Shown here: positions 41,353-50,511 of the stretch, piece after piece
Layout of the letters: the number at the start of each line of letters is the position of its first letter
Position numbering within the stretch: position 1 is the first letter of the stretch
DNA from: Jannaschia pohangensis
Lineage (GTDB): Bacteria; Pseudomonadota; Alphaproteobacteria; Rhodobacterales; Rhodobacteraceae
DNA: 64,000 bases
NCBI RefSeq assembly: GCF_900113875.1
Contig: NZ_FORA01000008.1
Span: 18,358 to 82,357 of the forward strand
Reading direction: 5' to 3'
Position numbers and translations under genes: made by a program
The notes under the pieces: generated by a model
What the model saw: the letters and a program-made list of their open reading frames with translations, nothing else
What the model was told of the DNA's origin: nothing
Database searches by the model: none

Positions 41353-43545
41353 GTGGTCGGTCTGATCCTTGCGGGGGGCGCGTGGCTCTGGCCCGGCGGC
41401 GAAGACCCGGACGGCCCGCAGATGGTGCAGATCGACACCGGCGAGGAAGAGGCCGCTCTGCCGCCGCCCACGCGGGCCAGTCTGGTCGGGCTGCGTGGAG
41501 ACCCCCTGATCCTGCGGCTGGAGGAGGGCGATGCGCAGAGCGGGCCGCGCGTCCTGCCGACATCGCCACCGCTTGCGACGCGCGCGGCGACCGGCGTGTC
41601 GGTCATCGCCACCCCGCTGCTGACCCGGGCGGCGCGGCTGGCCACGGCCCTGCCCAGTTCGCGCGAGGATTTCGCGCTGTTCCAGGCGCAGCGGGCCGAG
41701 GGTTTGTCGAGCCTGCTCAACGATGATCCGACGGAGGAGGAGGCCGCGCCGGGGCGTGTCGTCTCGGGCGAGGAGGCAGAGGCCGCGGCGGGCAGTTGGG
41801 GCGAGGTGATCGACACTGGGCAGGCGGTCGAGGAAGTGTCTTTCGTCGAGACGGCGATCGAGAACACCACCAGCATCGTGTCCATCCTCCCCGAGGCACG
41901 GCGTAGCGAATTGTTCGCCGACACGGTGGTGGTCGTCCGGGTGGAACAATCGCTCGAGACGCTGTTGTCGCTCAACGGTCTGTCCGAGGATGCGGCGGCG
42001 CAGGTCGTGGCCGGGATCGGGCGGATCACCGGGCTGACGGATGGCGCGGCGGTGCAATTGCCGCTGGAGGCGCTGCCAGTCGGGTCGGTGGTGGGGCTGC
42101 GGATGCAGTCGGGGCAATTGCTCCAGATGTCGCTTTACGGGCCCGAGGGCTATGCCTTCAGCGTGGCGCAGGTGGGGGCGGGGCGCTTTGCCGCCGCCGC
42201 CGACCCCTGGATCGAGGCGGATCTGATGGACCGGAGCCGCGACTTGCGGCAGGACGCGGTGGCCACGCGCGATGTCCGCCTGCTGGACGCGATCTGGAGC
42301 GCCGCGTTGCAGGGCGGGCTGGAGGGGTCGGTGACGGGCGAATTGCTGGTGATGATGTCGAAGCGCTTCGACCTGGACCGCAATGCAGCACCCGGGGACC
42401 GGCTGATCCTGCTGCATGGGACGGGCGCGGGGGCCGAGTCGGTGCTCTATGCGGGGGTCGAGGGGCCGTCGGGGCCGATGGCCTGTTTCGTGGTGAAGGA
42501 TGCCGCGGGCGGCTTCGGCTGCCACGATCCGGATGCCACTGTGTCCGGCGGCGGCATGTCGGGGGCCCTGGTCACCCCGGTGGCGGGCACGCGGACCAGT
42601 GGGTTCGGGCCCCGGATGCACCCGATCCTCAAGCAGTTGCGCAATCACAATGGCGTCGATTGGGCGGCCCCGACCGGAACGCCCGTCATGGCGGCGGCGG
42701 CGGGGAAGATCGCGGTGCGGGGCGCGGGCGGGGGTTATGGCAATGTGGTCTATATCGACCATCCGGGCGGGTTGCAGACACGGTATGCCCACCTCGACCG
42801 GTTCGAGCCGGGGCAGGAGGTCGGCAGCCAGGTCGCGGCGGGCGACCGGATCGGATACGTTGGGACCACGGGGCGGTCGACGGGGCCGCACCTGCATTTC
42901 GAATTGCACGTGGCGGGCAGGCCGGTCGATCCGTTGACCTTCGCATCGGCCCCGACCGGCGGCGACAGCGGCGGGGCCAGTGCAGCGGTCGATGCGCTGG
43001 TGAACCGGATCATCGAGGTGGAGAGCGCGGGCAACGCGGCGGCCAAGAACCCCTTGTCGACGGCAACGGGCCTGGGCCAGTTCATCGAGAGCACATGGCT
43101 GCGCATGATGCGGACCTATCGCCCGGACCTGGTGGCCAAGATGGACCGGCAGGCGCTTCTGGCGCTGCGCACCGATCCCTATCTGTCGCGGGAAATGGTG
43201 CGGAATCTTGCGCGGGAGAGCGAGAGCTATCTGCGCGCGCGGGGTCACCAAATCACCGCCGGACGGCTCTATCTTGCGCATTTCCTGGGGGCGGAGGGGG
43301 CCGACAGGTCGCTGCGCAACGACCCGAACCTGTCGGTGTTGCAGGTCATGGGGGCGGGCGTCGTCGGTGCCAATCCATTCCTGCGCAACATGAGCAACCT
43401 CGACATGCAGAACTGGGCCGAACGCAAGATGAGCGGGCGCGGGGCGTCGGCCCCCGTGATCGCATCCGCCCCTGTTGCGGCCCCGGTGTCGGAGGAGACG
43501 AAAGCCTATCTCGGGGCGGTTGAGGAGCTGCTGGAGCAGTTGTGA
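41353..43545 (+). CDS. Fused M23 endopeptidase and lytic-transglycosylase-like wall hydrolase
   Basis: 730 residues from the GTG at 41353. The frame is open and looks coding back to about 41251 (positively charged residues before the membrane helix), where only CTG codons are available, so the true start may be longer. A single N-terminal membrane anchor is followed by a long linker. The LytM/M23 domain has HNGVD (His432, Asp436) and HLH (His513, His515), the zinc ligands. The C-terminal domain begins IIEVESAGN with a likely catalytic Glu557 and TGLGQFIESTW, as in lysozyme-like transglycosylases. It would cut both peptide bridges and glycan strands. Confidence 0.88.
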   Translation: MVGLILAGGAWLWPGGEDPDGPQMVQIDTGEEEAALPPPTRASLVGLRGDPLILRLEEGDAQSGPRVLPTSPPLATRAATGVSVIATPLLTRAARLATALPSSREDFALFQAQRAEGLSSLLNDDPTEEEAAPGRVVSGEEAEAAAGSWGEVIDTGQAVEEVSFVETAIENTTSIVSILPEARRSELFADTVVVVRVEQSLETLLSLNGLSEDAAAQVVAGIGRITGLTDGAAVQLPLEALPVGSVVGLRMQSGQLLQMSLYGPEGYAFSVAQVGAGRFAAAADPWIEADLMDRSRDLRQDAVATRDVRLLDAIWSAALQGGLEGSVTGELLVMMSKRFDLDRNAAPGDRLILLHGTGAGAESVLYAGVEGPSGPMACFVVKDAAGGFGCHDPDATVSGGGMSGALVTPVAGTRTSGFGPRMHPILKQLRNHNGVDWAAPTGTPVMAAAAGKIAVRGAGGGYGNVVYIDHPGGLQTRYAHLDRFEPGQEVGSQVAAGDRIGYVGTTGRSTGPHLHFELHVAGRPVDPLTFASAPTGGDSGGASAAVDALVNRIIEVESAGNAAAKNPLSTATGLGQFIESTWLRMMRTYRPDLVAKMDRQALLALRTDPYLSREMVRNLARESESYLRARGHQITAGRLYLAHFLGAEGADRSLRNDPNLSVLQVMGAGVVGANPFLRNMSNLDMQNWAERKMSGRGASAPVIASAPVAAPVSEETKAYLGAVEELLEQL

Positions 43546-43759
43546 CGGGTGCTTGACGCGCGGGCATCTTTCGGAGGTCCGACAGCAATTCGGAAGGCAA
43601 TTCAGAAGTTTGCCGCTTCGGTTTGATCGTCTGAGAGCGTGACTTGTGTCCCGCAGGCCAATCCGTTGAGAAAACGCACATTACTTATGCTTTCGTCACA
43701 AAGTTGCCAAAAAATTCGGCATTTGTAGAACCAGCTCAACGTAAAGTAGAAGGTTCGAA
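43546..43759. other. Intergenic region upstream of the ammonium transporter
   Basis: 214 bp without a gene. A 12-bp tandem repeat (GCAATTCGGAAG at 43585-43596, GCAATTCAGAAG at 43597-43608) is present. No clear sigma-54 promoter (the expected GG/GC pair) was found despite the nitrogen-related gene downstream. Confidence 0.4.
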
Positions 43760-45049
43760 ATGTTTAGAAATCTGTGTGGATCTGCGGTGGCCATCGCCCT
43801 GCTCGCCGCACCCGCCGCCGCGCAACAAGCGGACGCAGGTGTCTCGCCCTATCTCATGAATACACTGTTCATCGTGTTCTGCGGTATCCTCGTCATGTGG
43901 ATGACAGCCGGTTTCACGATGCTGGAAGTCGGCTTCGTCCGCGAAAAGAACGTCATCAACCAATGCGCGAAGAACATCGGTCTCTTCGCTATCGCGTCGA
44001 CGGCCTTCGTGCTGACCGGATATGGCATCATGTTCCCGAACGGCAGCTGGATCATCCCAGGCGTCGTCGGCTTTGAAGGTATCATCGAGATCGACGGTGT
44101 CGTTGACGCCGGTGCCGACTTCGTCGGTCGCGGCCATTCCGCTGCCGCCGACATCTTCTTCCAGTCGATGTTCTGCGTCGCCGTCGCCTCGATCATCTCG
44201 GGTGCCATCGCCGAGCGCATGAACCTTGCCGCGTTCTTCATCTTCACCGCCATCCTGACTGCCGTCATATATCCGATCCAGGCATCCTGGACCTGGGGCG
44301 GCGGCTTCCTCGCCAGCGATCTGGGCTTCAAGGATCTGGCCGGCAGCACGGTCGTTCACGTGACCGGCGGCATGGCGGCCCTGACCGGTGCACTGTTCGT
44401 CGGCGCGCGCAACGGACGGTTCGTCGACGGCAAGAAGGTGGCGCTCGGCCATTACTCGATGCCGCTGGCGACCATCGGTGCGCTGATCCTGTGGATGGGC
44501 TGGTATGGCTTCAACGCTGGCTCCTATCTCAGCTTCTCGTCGGATTCCGATGCGGCGAACGTGTCGCGGATCTTCCTCAACACGAATCTGGCGGCCGCCG
44601 GTGCGGTCATCGTCGGGGCGTTCCTGTCCTACCTGAACTCGGGTCGCTTCGATCTGGCGTTCATGCTGAACGGGGCGCTTGGCGGTCTGGTCGCGATCAC
44701 GGCAGAGCCGCTTTACCCCGAGCCCTTCGCCGCCTTCTCGATCGGTCTGGTCGCGGGAATCATCATCGTCCTGTCCTCGCAGCTGATCGACTACTTCAAG
44801 ATCGACGATGTCGTCGGGGCCATCCCGGTTCACCTCTTCTGCGGTATCTGGGGCACCCTTGTTGTTGCCTTCACGAACCCGGACGCGACCTTCCTGGGGC
44901 AGCTGTCGTCGTTGCTGATCGTCATCACCTATGTCGGGGTGGCCACCAGCGCCGTCTGGATGTTGCTGAAGGCGACGATCGGCCTGCGGGTGACGTCGGA
45001 CGCGGAAAACCGCGGCGGCGACGAAACCGCCTTCGTCCTGGGCAGCTGA
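43760..45049 (+). CDS. amtB: Ammonium transporter
   Basis: 429 residues with a cleavable signal peptide (about 1-21, ending AAAQQ) and eleven transmembrane segments. Family signatures include DFVGRGHSAAADIFFQSMFC, DLAGSTVVHVTGGMAALTGAL and the pore His region VIPVHLFCGIWG (here AIPVHLF). AGAAG-type ribosome binding lies just before the ATG. No glnK gene, its usual partner, is next to it; the following gene is unrelated. It would import ammonium/ammonia, possibly to recapture nitrogen released by amine breakdown. Confidence 0.94.
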   Translation: MFRNLCGSAVAIALLAAPAAAQQADAGVSPYLMNTLFIVFCGILVMWMTAGFTMLEVGFVREKNVINQCAKNIGLFAIASTAFVLTGYGIMFPNGSWIIPGVVGFEGIIEIDGVVDAGADFVGRGHSAAADIFFQSMFCVAVASIISGAIAERMNLAAFFIFTAILTAVIYPIQASWTWGGGFLASDLGFKDLAGSTVVHVTGGMAALTGALFVGARNGRFVDGKKVALGHYSMPLATIGALILWMGWYGFNAGSYLSFSSDSDAANVSRIFLNTNLAAAGAVIVGAFLSYLNSGRFDLAFMLNGALGGLVAITAEPLYPEPFAAFSIGLVAGIIIVLSSQLIDYFKIDDVVGAIPVHLFCGIWGTLVVAFTNPDATFLGQLSSLLIVITYVGVATSAVWMLLKATIGLRVTSDAENRGGDETAFVLGS

Positions 45050-45079
45050 CCTGTCGGTCGGCCCCCGGGCCACACACAA

Positions 45080-45113
45080 CGGCCAAAGCAGGCGACCCCG
45101 TCCGCTTTGGCCG
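45080..45113 (+). terminator. Hairpin after the ammonium transporter gene
   Basis: CGGCCAAAGC (45080-45089) pairs with GCTTTGGCCG (45104-45113) around a 14-base loop, 31 bp after the stop. There is no T tract. It is flanked by a direct repeat of GGCCCCCGGG-type sequence. Confidence 0.4.
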
Positions 45114-45178
45114 AGAGACCGGCCCCCGGGGCCACGTTTGGGTAAGATCATTGCGATGGACGCAATGGAGTATGGTAC

Positions 45179-45883
45179 ATGAAAACAATAATATACGGTA
45201 TGGTCATGTCTCTGGGGCTCGTCGCGAATGGGGCCCTGGCGGAACAGATGATCAGCGTCGACGGGGTCGAATACACGCTGTCCTCGCTGATGGCCAATTG
45301 TCAGGAAAAGAACTCTGACCCGGCCGAGCAGATCGCCTGCTTCAACAACGTCTCGCAGCTGATCCAGGAACAATCGGTTGAGGAAGAGGCAGACGCCCTG
45401 TCGGTGCCCGAAGCGCTCGACGCCCTGCGGTCGCTGGCCCAGTATCAGGACGATGAAACGGGCCTCGCCATCGTCGGCGAGGGGTGCAGCATCCGCATCG
45501 TCTACTTCAACAACTACTTCCACATCAGCCGCCGCAACATCTCGAACATCGATCTGTTCAGCGCGGCCTTCGACGTTTCGAAATTGCAGCTTGACCGATC
45601 CGTCGGTGTGGCGGGGTCGCAGGCACCGCTGTCGAGAGGCCAGATGGAGGCCGGAGCGGCGGCGTCGGTCATCGGTGGCATGGCGCTCGACTCGGCGCAG
45701 AACGGGTTCGAGCCGAAATCAGCCCGCGAGACGATTGCCGATTTCGCGATCCACATCCTGGGTCAGCTGCCGAACCGTGCAGACGAGGCATTCGAGTTCG
45801 TGCTGGTTCATCCCAAGCGCAGCGACGCGGGCGCCGAGATCTGGGGCGCGTTCGAGAGCTTCGCCAAAGCCTGTCAGCGATAG
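45179..45883 (+). CDS. Exported protein of unknown function (possible immunity protein)
   Basis: 234 residues with a signal peptide (MKTIIYGMVMSLGLVANGALA, about 1-21). The mature protein is acidic, starts EQMISVDGVEYTLSSLMANCQEKN, and has four Cys. No family is recognised. It converges on the candidate lipase effector gene 72 bp away and shares a terminator with it. Periplasmic immunity proteins of lipase effectors are exported, so this is one candidate, although such genes usually run in the same direction as the effector. Confidence in the gene is good; in the role, low. Confidence 0.75.
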   Translation: MKTIIYGMVMSLGLVANGALAEQMISVDGVEYTLSSLMANCQEKNSDPAEQIACFNNVSQLIQEQSVEEEADALSVPEALDALRSLAQYQDDETGLAIVGEGCSIRIVYFNNYFHISRRNISNIDLFSAAFDVSKLQLDRSVGVAGSQAPLSRGQMEAGAAASVIGGMALDSAQNGFEPKSARETIADFAIHILGQLPNRADEAFEFVLVHPKRSDAGAEIWGAFESFAKACQR

Positions 45884-45902
45884 GCGCCGCAACCTCGTGC
45901 AG

Positions 45903-45930
45903 AAAGGGCACCCGGTTCGGGTGCCCTTTT
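45903..45930. terminator. Strong bidirectional terminator
   Basis: AAAGGGCACCCG (45903-45914) pairs with CGGGTGCCCTTT (45918-45929) around a GTT loop and ends in a T tract on the plus strand. The symmetrical A/T flanks let it serve both convergent genes. Confidence 0.9.
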
Positions 45931-45955
45931 CATTTCGACGGGGACGTCAAAGCAC

Positions 45956-46816
45956 CTATTTGCGGCGTCCCTTGCCCCGGCCGACGCGCTTTTTGCCCAC
46001 GACGGTGATCCCGGCCATGGTGTTCATCGCCTCGGCCAACTGCTGCTTCATCCAGTTGCCGGCTCGCTTGGACGCCTCGCCATCCTCGCGGAAGGTCATG
46101 TTGGTGACCGTGTTCTTGTCGGCCTCCCGCTGGATGATGGGGCCCAGAACGGCCTCGCCCAGGGGGCTGACGCCACGGGCGACGGTCCGGCCGTTCCTGA
46201 GCTTGCGGCGTTGTTCGGGGGTCAGTTCCTCGATCTTGGCATCCTGGCTGACACCCTGCGGCGCGATCCAGGGCGTGCCGCCGATGGCGCCATGCGTCCC
46301 CTTGAAGGCCTTGTATTTGTAGTCGGTCCAGGCCGGATTGAACCGTGTGCCGGTCCGTCCGAACATCTCGCGCGAGCCTGCGGAATTGGCGCGGAACGCG
46401 TGATAGCAGAGCGAGACGTTCTTGGGGATGCTGTCGGAATGGCGGATGCCGGTCGCGCGGTCGACGGCATCAAAGAGCAGGAGGGCGTGAACCGGAATGC
46501 CTTTGAGGTCGAGGAAGTAGGCCGCTTCGATCACCGCCGCGCCGCCCCGGCTGTAGCCCGACAGGAAGATGCGCGCGCCACCTTCGCGGCCTGTCTTCTT
46601 CATGTCGGTCCAGAAGGCTTCGGCCTTCTTGACGACCGCCTGGGCCATGGCCGGCGTCTCGGAGCCCAGATCGGTCGGCCCCCGCATGTACCAGCCCGGT
46701 CCCTGCCAGGTCTTCCAGATGTTGCGCACGTGGCTGTTGGCGAAGTTCTTCTTGTAGGTCGCGTTGTCTTTTTCTCCGGTGCCGTCGACACCGTAGAAGA
46801 AATCAGTCTGGCTCAT
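45956..46816 (-). CDS. Candidate T6SS lipase effector (DUF2235/Tle1-like alpha/beta hydrolase)
   Basis: 286 residues. FYGVDGTGEKDN near the N-terminus resembles the DGTGN signature of DUF2235. The nucleophile elbow SGYSRGG gives Ser89, and LLLFDAVDRATG (Asp117) and nearby His residues could complete the triad. The C-terminus is a basic tail (KKRVGRGKGRRK) and there is no signal peptide, as expected for a T6SS cargo. It follows clpV by 68 bp in the same direction. Tle1 effectors are phospholipases; activity here is inferred. It is shorter than typical Tle1 proteins. Confidence 0.75.
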   Translation of the reverse strand: MSQTDFFYGVDGTGEKDNATYKKNFANSHVRNIWKTWQGPGWYMRGPTDLGSETPAMAQAVVKKAEAFWTDMKKTGREGGARIFLSGYSRGGAAVIEAAYFLDLKGIPVHALLLFDAVDRATGIRHSDSIPKNVSLCYHAFRANSAGSREMFGRTGTRFNPAWTDYKYKAFKGTHGAIGGTPWIAPQGVSQDAKIEELTPEQRRKLRNGRTVARGVSPLGEAVLGPIIQREADKNTVTNMTFREDGEASKRAGNWMKQQLAEAMNTMAGITVVGKKRVGRGKGRRK

Positions 46817-46842
46817 CTGAAATTCCTGAAAATAGGGTTGGT

Positions 46843-46871
46843 CCGGGGCCGCAATAAAAGCGCGGCCCCGG
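46843..46871 (-). terminator. Hairpin between clpV and the effector gene
   Basis: CCGGGGCCGC (46843-46852) pairs with GCGGCCCCGG (46862-46871) around a 9-base AT-rich loop. It could reduce transcription into the effector gene or stabilise the clpV message; no T tract follows. Confidence 0.5.
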
Positions 46872-46884
46872 GGTCATTGTGCTG

Positions 46885-49518
46885 TCAGGCGTCCACTCCG
46901 TCAAATGTATACGCGATCGCGCCGTCCCGCAGGGTCAGGCCGACCTCGCGGAGTTTTTCGCCTGCGACCATCTTGCCGAGAATTTTGCGGCTAAGTTCGG
47001 GCAGGATGGAATTCGTGATGATGTTGTCGATCATCCGCCCGCCCGAATCCGGGTCGCGACATTCGGCGACCACATGGTCGATGAGTTCGTCGCTCCAGGT
47101 CAGCTTGGCACCGTGGGCCGCATCCAGTCGGCGGGCGACAGAGCCGAGCTTGAGCTTGGTGATGCCGGCCAGAACCTCGGGGCCGAGGGGCAGATAGGGG
47201 ATCGTCACGATGCGGCCCAGAAGGGCGGGGGGGAAGACCTGAAGCAGGGCGGGTTTCATCGCCTCGGCCAGTTCCTCGACCTCCACCTCTTCGCGGCCCT
47301 GGTCGGTGGCATCCATGATGAGGTCGGTGCCGACGTTGGAGGTCAGCAGAATCAGGGTGTTCCGGAAGTCGATGAGACGGCCGTTGCCGTCTTCCATCCG
47401 GCCCTTGTCGAAGACCTGAAAGAACAGCTCGTGGACGTCGGGGTGGGCCTTTTCGATCTCGTCCAGAAGGACGACGGAATAGGGTTTGCGCCGCACCGCT
47501 TCGGTCAGGCGCCCGCCTTCGCCGTAGCCGACATAGCCCGGAGGCGCACCCTTGAGCAGGGAGACGGTATGCGCCTCCTGGAATTCGGACATGGCGATGG
47601 TGATGACGTTCTGTTCGCCGCCGTAAAGCTGCTCGGCCAGGGCCAGCGCGGTTTCCGTCTTGCCCACGCCGGATGGCCCGGCCAGCATGAAGACACCGAT
47701 GGGTTTTTCGGGGTTGGAGAGACCCGCGCGGCTGGCCTCGATCCGCTTGGCGATGGCGCGCAGCCCGTGGTCCTGCCCGATGACGCGTTCGCGCAGATGG
47801 TCGGAGAGTTGCAGGATCGCCTGCAATTCGTCGGTGACCATGCGGCCTGCCGGGATGCCCGTCCAGTCGGAGATGACGGCGGCCACGGCCTGGGCGTCGA
47901 CATGGGCATAGACCATGCGGTCGTCGGGGTCGCCTTCGGAGAGCTTGGCCATGTTGGCGGCGATCTCGGCCTGCGCCGTGTCGGCGTCTTCGCCCTGGGC
48001 CTGACGCAGTTCCAGAATGCGGTCCACGACGGATTTCTCGTGGGTATAGAGGTCTTGCAGCTTGGCGAGTTCCTCCTGCGCTTCGACCAGTTCGGCCTGG
48101 GCCTTGACCACCCGCTCCTCGTTCTCTTCGCCCAGGTCGCGTTGCGCTTCCTTGCTGGCGATCTCCAGGGTGAGGGAGGCGATCTGTTCGTGCAGGTCGG
48201 CGATGCGCGCCGGGGTCGCGGCCTGGCTGACGGCGACGCGGGCGCATGCGGTGTCGAGCAGGCTGACCGCCTTGTCGGGCAATTGGCGCGACGGGATATA
48301 GCGCGCCGACAGGTTCACGGCGGCGACGATGGCCTCGTCGCTGATGCGGACGGCGTGGTGTTCCTCCATCGCTTCGAGCGAGCCGCGCAGCATGTAGGCG
48401 CAGCGGGCGGTGTCGGGTTCGTCGACGGTGACGGGCTGGAACCGGCGGGTGAGGGCCGGGTCCTTTTCGAAATAGTTGCGGTATTCGGCCCAGGTGGTGG
48501 CCGCAATCGTCCGCAGGGTGCCGCGGGCGAGGGCGGGTTTCAGCAGGTTCGCCGCGTCGCCCGTACCCGCCGCACCGCCCGCGCCGATGAGGGTATGCGC
48601 CTCGTCGATGAACAGGATGATGGGCGTGGGCGAGGATTGCACCTCGTCGATGACGGAGCGCAGGCGCTGTTCGAACTCGCCCTTCATCGAGGCGCCGGCC
48701 TGCATCGCGCCGATGTCGAGCATGTGCAGGCGGATGCCCTTGAGCTTGGGCGGCACGTTCCCCGAGGCGAGGGCCTGGGCGAAGCCTTCGACGACGGCGG
48801 TCTTGCCCACCCCCGCCTCGCCGGTCAAGATCGGATTGTTCTGGCGACGGCGCAGCAGGACGTCGATGATCTGGCGGATTTCCTCGTCCCGGCCGACGAT
48901 CTTGTCCATGCGTCCCGATTCCGCTTCGGCGGTCATGTCGGTGCTGAACCGGCCGAGCGCGGTGGTGCCCTTGGACGCCTCGCCCGTGCCGCCCGAACCG
49001 GCCGACGACAGGCCCGAGCCGTCCATGGGGCGCATGTCTTCTTCGTCGCTGTCGGCCCAGAGGGTGCGTGCGTCCGATGACAGGCGGTCGGGGGACAGGG
49101 TGTCGAAGACCTTGGAATAGCGGGTGAGCGACCGGCGCAGGTTCGGGTCGGCCAGCAGCGCGGTCAGGATGTGGCCCGTACGGATCTGCGCCTCGCCGAA
49201 CAGAAGCGTCGCATAGGTCCAGGCGTGGTTCAGCGTGTCCGACAGCGCCTCGGAAATGCCCGGTGTCTCGGTCACGTTCTTGTCGAGCGCAGCCATGGCG
49301 CGGTCGAGATCCTTGAGCGCCGTGCCCCGGTCGAGGTCGAGCGCCGTAAGCGTGACCGAGATGTCGCTGTCCTTGTTGGCCAGCGCGTGGAACAGCAGGT
49401 GGCACAGGTCGACATTGCGGTTCCGCTCGCCCCTCGCCTGACGCATGGCCTGGAGGAAGGCGTCGTAGCCCAGGCGGTTCATCTTGCCGGCATAGGTCTC
49501 GATGCTGATGTCGGTCAT
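46885..49518 (-). CDS. clpV: T6SS sheath-disassembly ATPase ClpV (TssH)
   Basis: 877 residues, the full length of ClpV. An N-terminal Clp repeat domain (about 1-160) binds contracted sheath. Two AAA+ modules have Walker A GEAGVGKT (about 233-240) and GPSGVGKT (about 614-621), and the coiled-coil middle domain holds DLHEQIASLTLEIASKEAQRDL. It recycles TssB/TssC after firing in the cytoplasm. It lies 21 bp after tssG. Confidence 0.96.
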   Translation of the reverse strand: MTDISIETYAGKMNRLGYDAFLQAMRQARGERNRNVDLCHLLFHALANKDSDISVTLTALDLDRGTALKDLDRAMAALDKNVTETPGISEALSDTLNHAWTYATLLFGEAQIRTGHILTALLADPNLRRSLTRYSKVFDTLSPDRLSSDARTLWADSDEEDMRPMDGSGLSSAGSGGTGEASKGTTALGRFSTDMTAEAESGRMDKIVGRDEEIRQIIDVLLRRRQNNPILTGEAGVGKTAVVEGFAQALASGNVPPKLKGIRLHMLDIGAMQAGASMKGEFEQRLRSVIDEVQSSPTPIILFIDEAHTLIGAGGAAGTGDAANLLKPALARGTLRTIAATTWAEYRNYFEKDPALTRRFQPVTVDEPDTARCAYMLRGSLEAMEEHHAVRISDEAIVAAVNLSARYIPSRQLPDKAVSLLDTACARVAVSQAATPARIADLHEQIASLTLEIASKEAQRDLGEENEERVVKAQAELVEAQEELAKLQDLYTHEKSVVDRILELRQAQGEDADTAQAEIAANMAKLSEGDPDDRMVYAHVDAQAVAAVISDWTGIPAGRMVTDELQAILQLSDHLRERVIGQDHGLRAIAKRIEASRAGLSNPEKPIGVFMLAGPSGVGKTETALALAEQLYGGEQNVITIAMSEFQEAHTVSLLKGAPPGYVGYGEGGRLTEAVRRKPYSVVLLDEIEKAHPDVHELFFQVFDKGRMEDGNGRLIDFRNTLILLTSNVGTDLIMDATDQGREEVEVEELAEAMKPALLQVFPPALLGRIVTIPYLPLGPEVLAGITKLKLGSVARRLDAAHGAKLTWSDELIDHVVAECRDPDSGGRMIDNIITNSILPELSRKILGKMVAGEKLREVGLTLRDGAIAYTFDGVDA

Positions 49519-49539
49519 GGCAAATTCCTTTCGGTCAAA

Positions 49540-50511
49540 TCACGCGGCCTCGGGGTCGAGGCGATAGGTCGCGGCGCGCAGCAACTGATCGGCGGCGCGC
49601 GGTGTGTCTGTGGGCAGGGCGGCCATCCAGCCGAGCGTCGCGCCGCCGCCCAATTTGGCGGGGGCGACCTGTCCGGCCGGAAGCCAGAGGGCGATATCCA
49701 CTTCGAACCGGCGGCCCAGATACCAGTGGACCAGATCGGCCAATTGCCCGTGGTCATCGCCGCCGGGCAGGAAACGAGTATATTTATCAAGGCTTTTCGC
49801 CTCGATATGGATGGTGATCTTGTCGCCGACGGTGCGGATGCGGTTGCCCAGGTGGGTGTCGCGCCCGAGTGCGCATCCCGATTGACCAAGGCGGGACAGG
49901 GCGTCGGGTTCGAAGATCAGCCAGGACGGCACGAATTCGTCGATCCGGATCGGCACGCCCAGATGGTGTTGCAGCATCTGGCGCAAACGCACAGGACTTT
50001 TGACGCGATGCGCGGCCAGCGGCATGAGCGGCATGCGGTTGGTGTCGCGGACGCGGTCGCGGTCGTGATAGGCCGGGCTGCCCACGCCGCCGAGCGCGCC
50101 GATCCAATCCTGGAACTTGTCGGCGTCGGGGCGGTCGAACTGACCGATGCGGCGGGCGTCGGAATGGGCGCGGAAGAACAGCTGGATGAAGCGGGTCGCG
50201 AAGATGTCGGTGAAACGCACGAAGGCGCGGTCGCCGGTGGCCACCCAACGGGCGACTTCCTCGGTGGTGGGCAGGGGCAGGGCGCCGAACGCGCCGTAGA
50301 AGCCCAGAAAGCGCACCCGCATCGACGGGCGGCGGGCCTTGGTGTCCGGCTCTGACAGGTCGGAGGACGGAAAGGACATCGTCGGGTCCTGACCCAGGTC
50401 CAGCAATTCGTCGCGCAGGCGTTCGTTCATGCCGATGCGAGGGCGGCCCCGCGCGGCCCGTTCGATGCGCCGCAGCTCGGCCAGATAACCGACGGGGGCC
50501 TTTTCGGTCAC
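49540..50511 (-). CDS. tssG: T6SS baseplate protein TssG
   Basis: 323 residues from a GTG at 50511, which overlaps the tssF stop (GTGA); the frame to 50583 is not supported. The family segment RFLGFYGAFGALPLP is at about residues 85-100, and FRAHSDARRIGQFDRP further on. TssG joins TssF in the wedge of the baseplate with TssE and TssK. Confidence 0.93.
   Translation of the reverse strand: MTEKAPVGYLAELRRIERAARGRPRIGMNERLRDELLDLGQDPTMSFPSSDLSEPDTKARRPSMRVRFLGFYGAFGALPLPTTEEVARWVATGDRAFVRFTDIFATRFIQLFFRAHSDARRIGQFDRPDADKFQDWIGALGGVGSPAYHDRDRVRDTNRMPLMPLAAHRVKSPVRLRQMLQHHLGVPIRIDEFVPSWLIFEPDALSRLGQSGCALGRDTHLGNRIRTVGDKITIHIEAKSLDKYTRFLPGGDDHGQLADLVHWYLGRRFEVDIALWLPAGQVAPAKLGGGATLGWMAALPTDTPRAADQLLRAATYRLDPEAA

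Noticed and set aside
43620..43759. Sigma-54 promoter before the ammonium transporter
   Set aside because: Searched for the GG/GC core with correct spacing and found no acceptable match.
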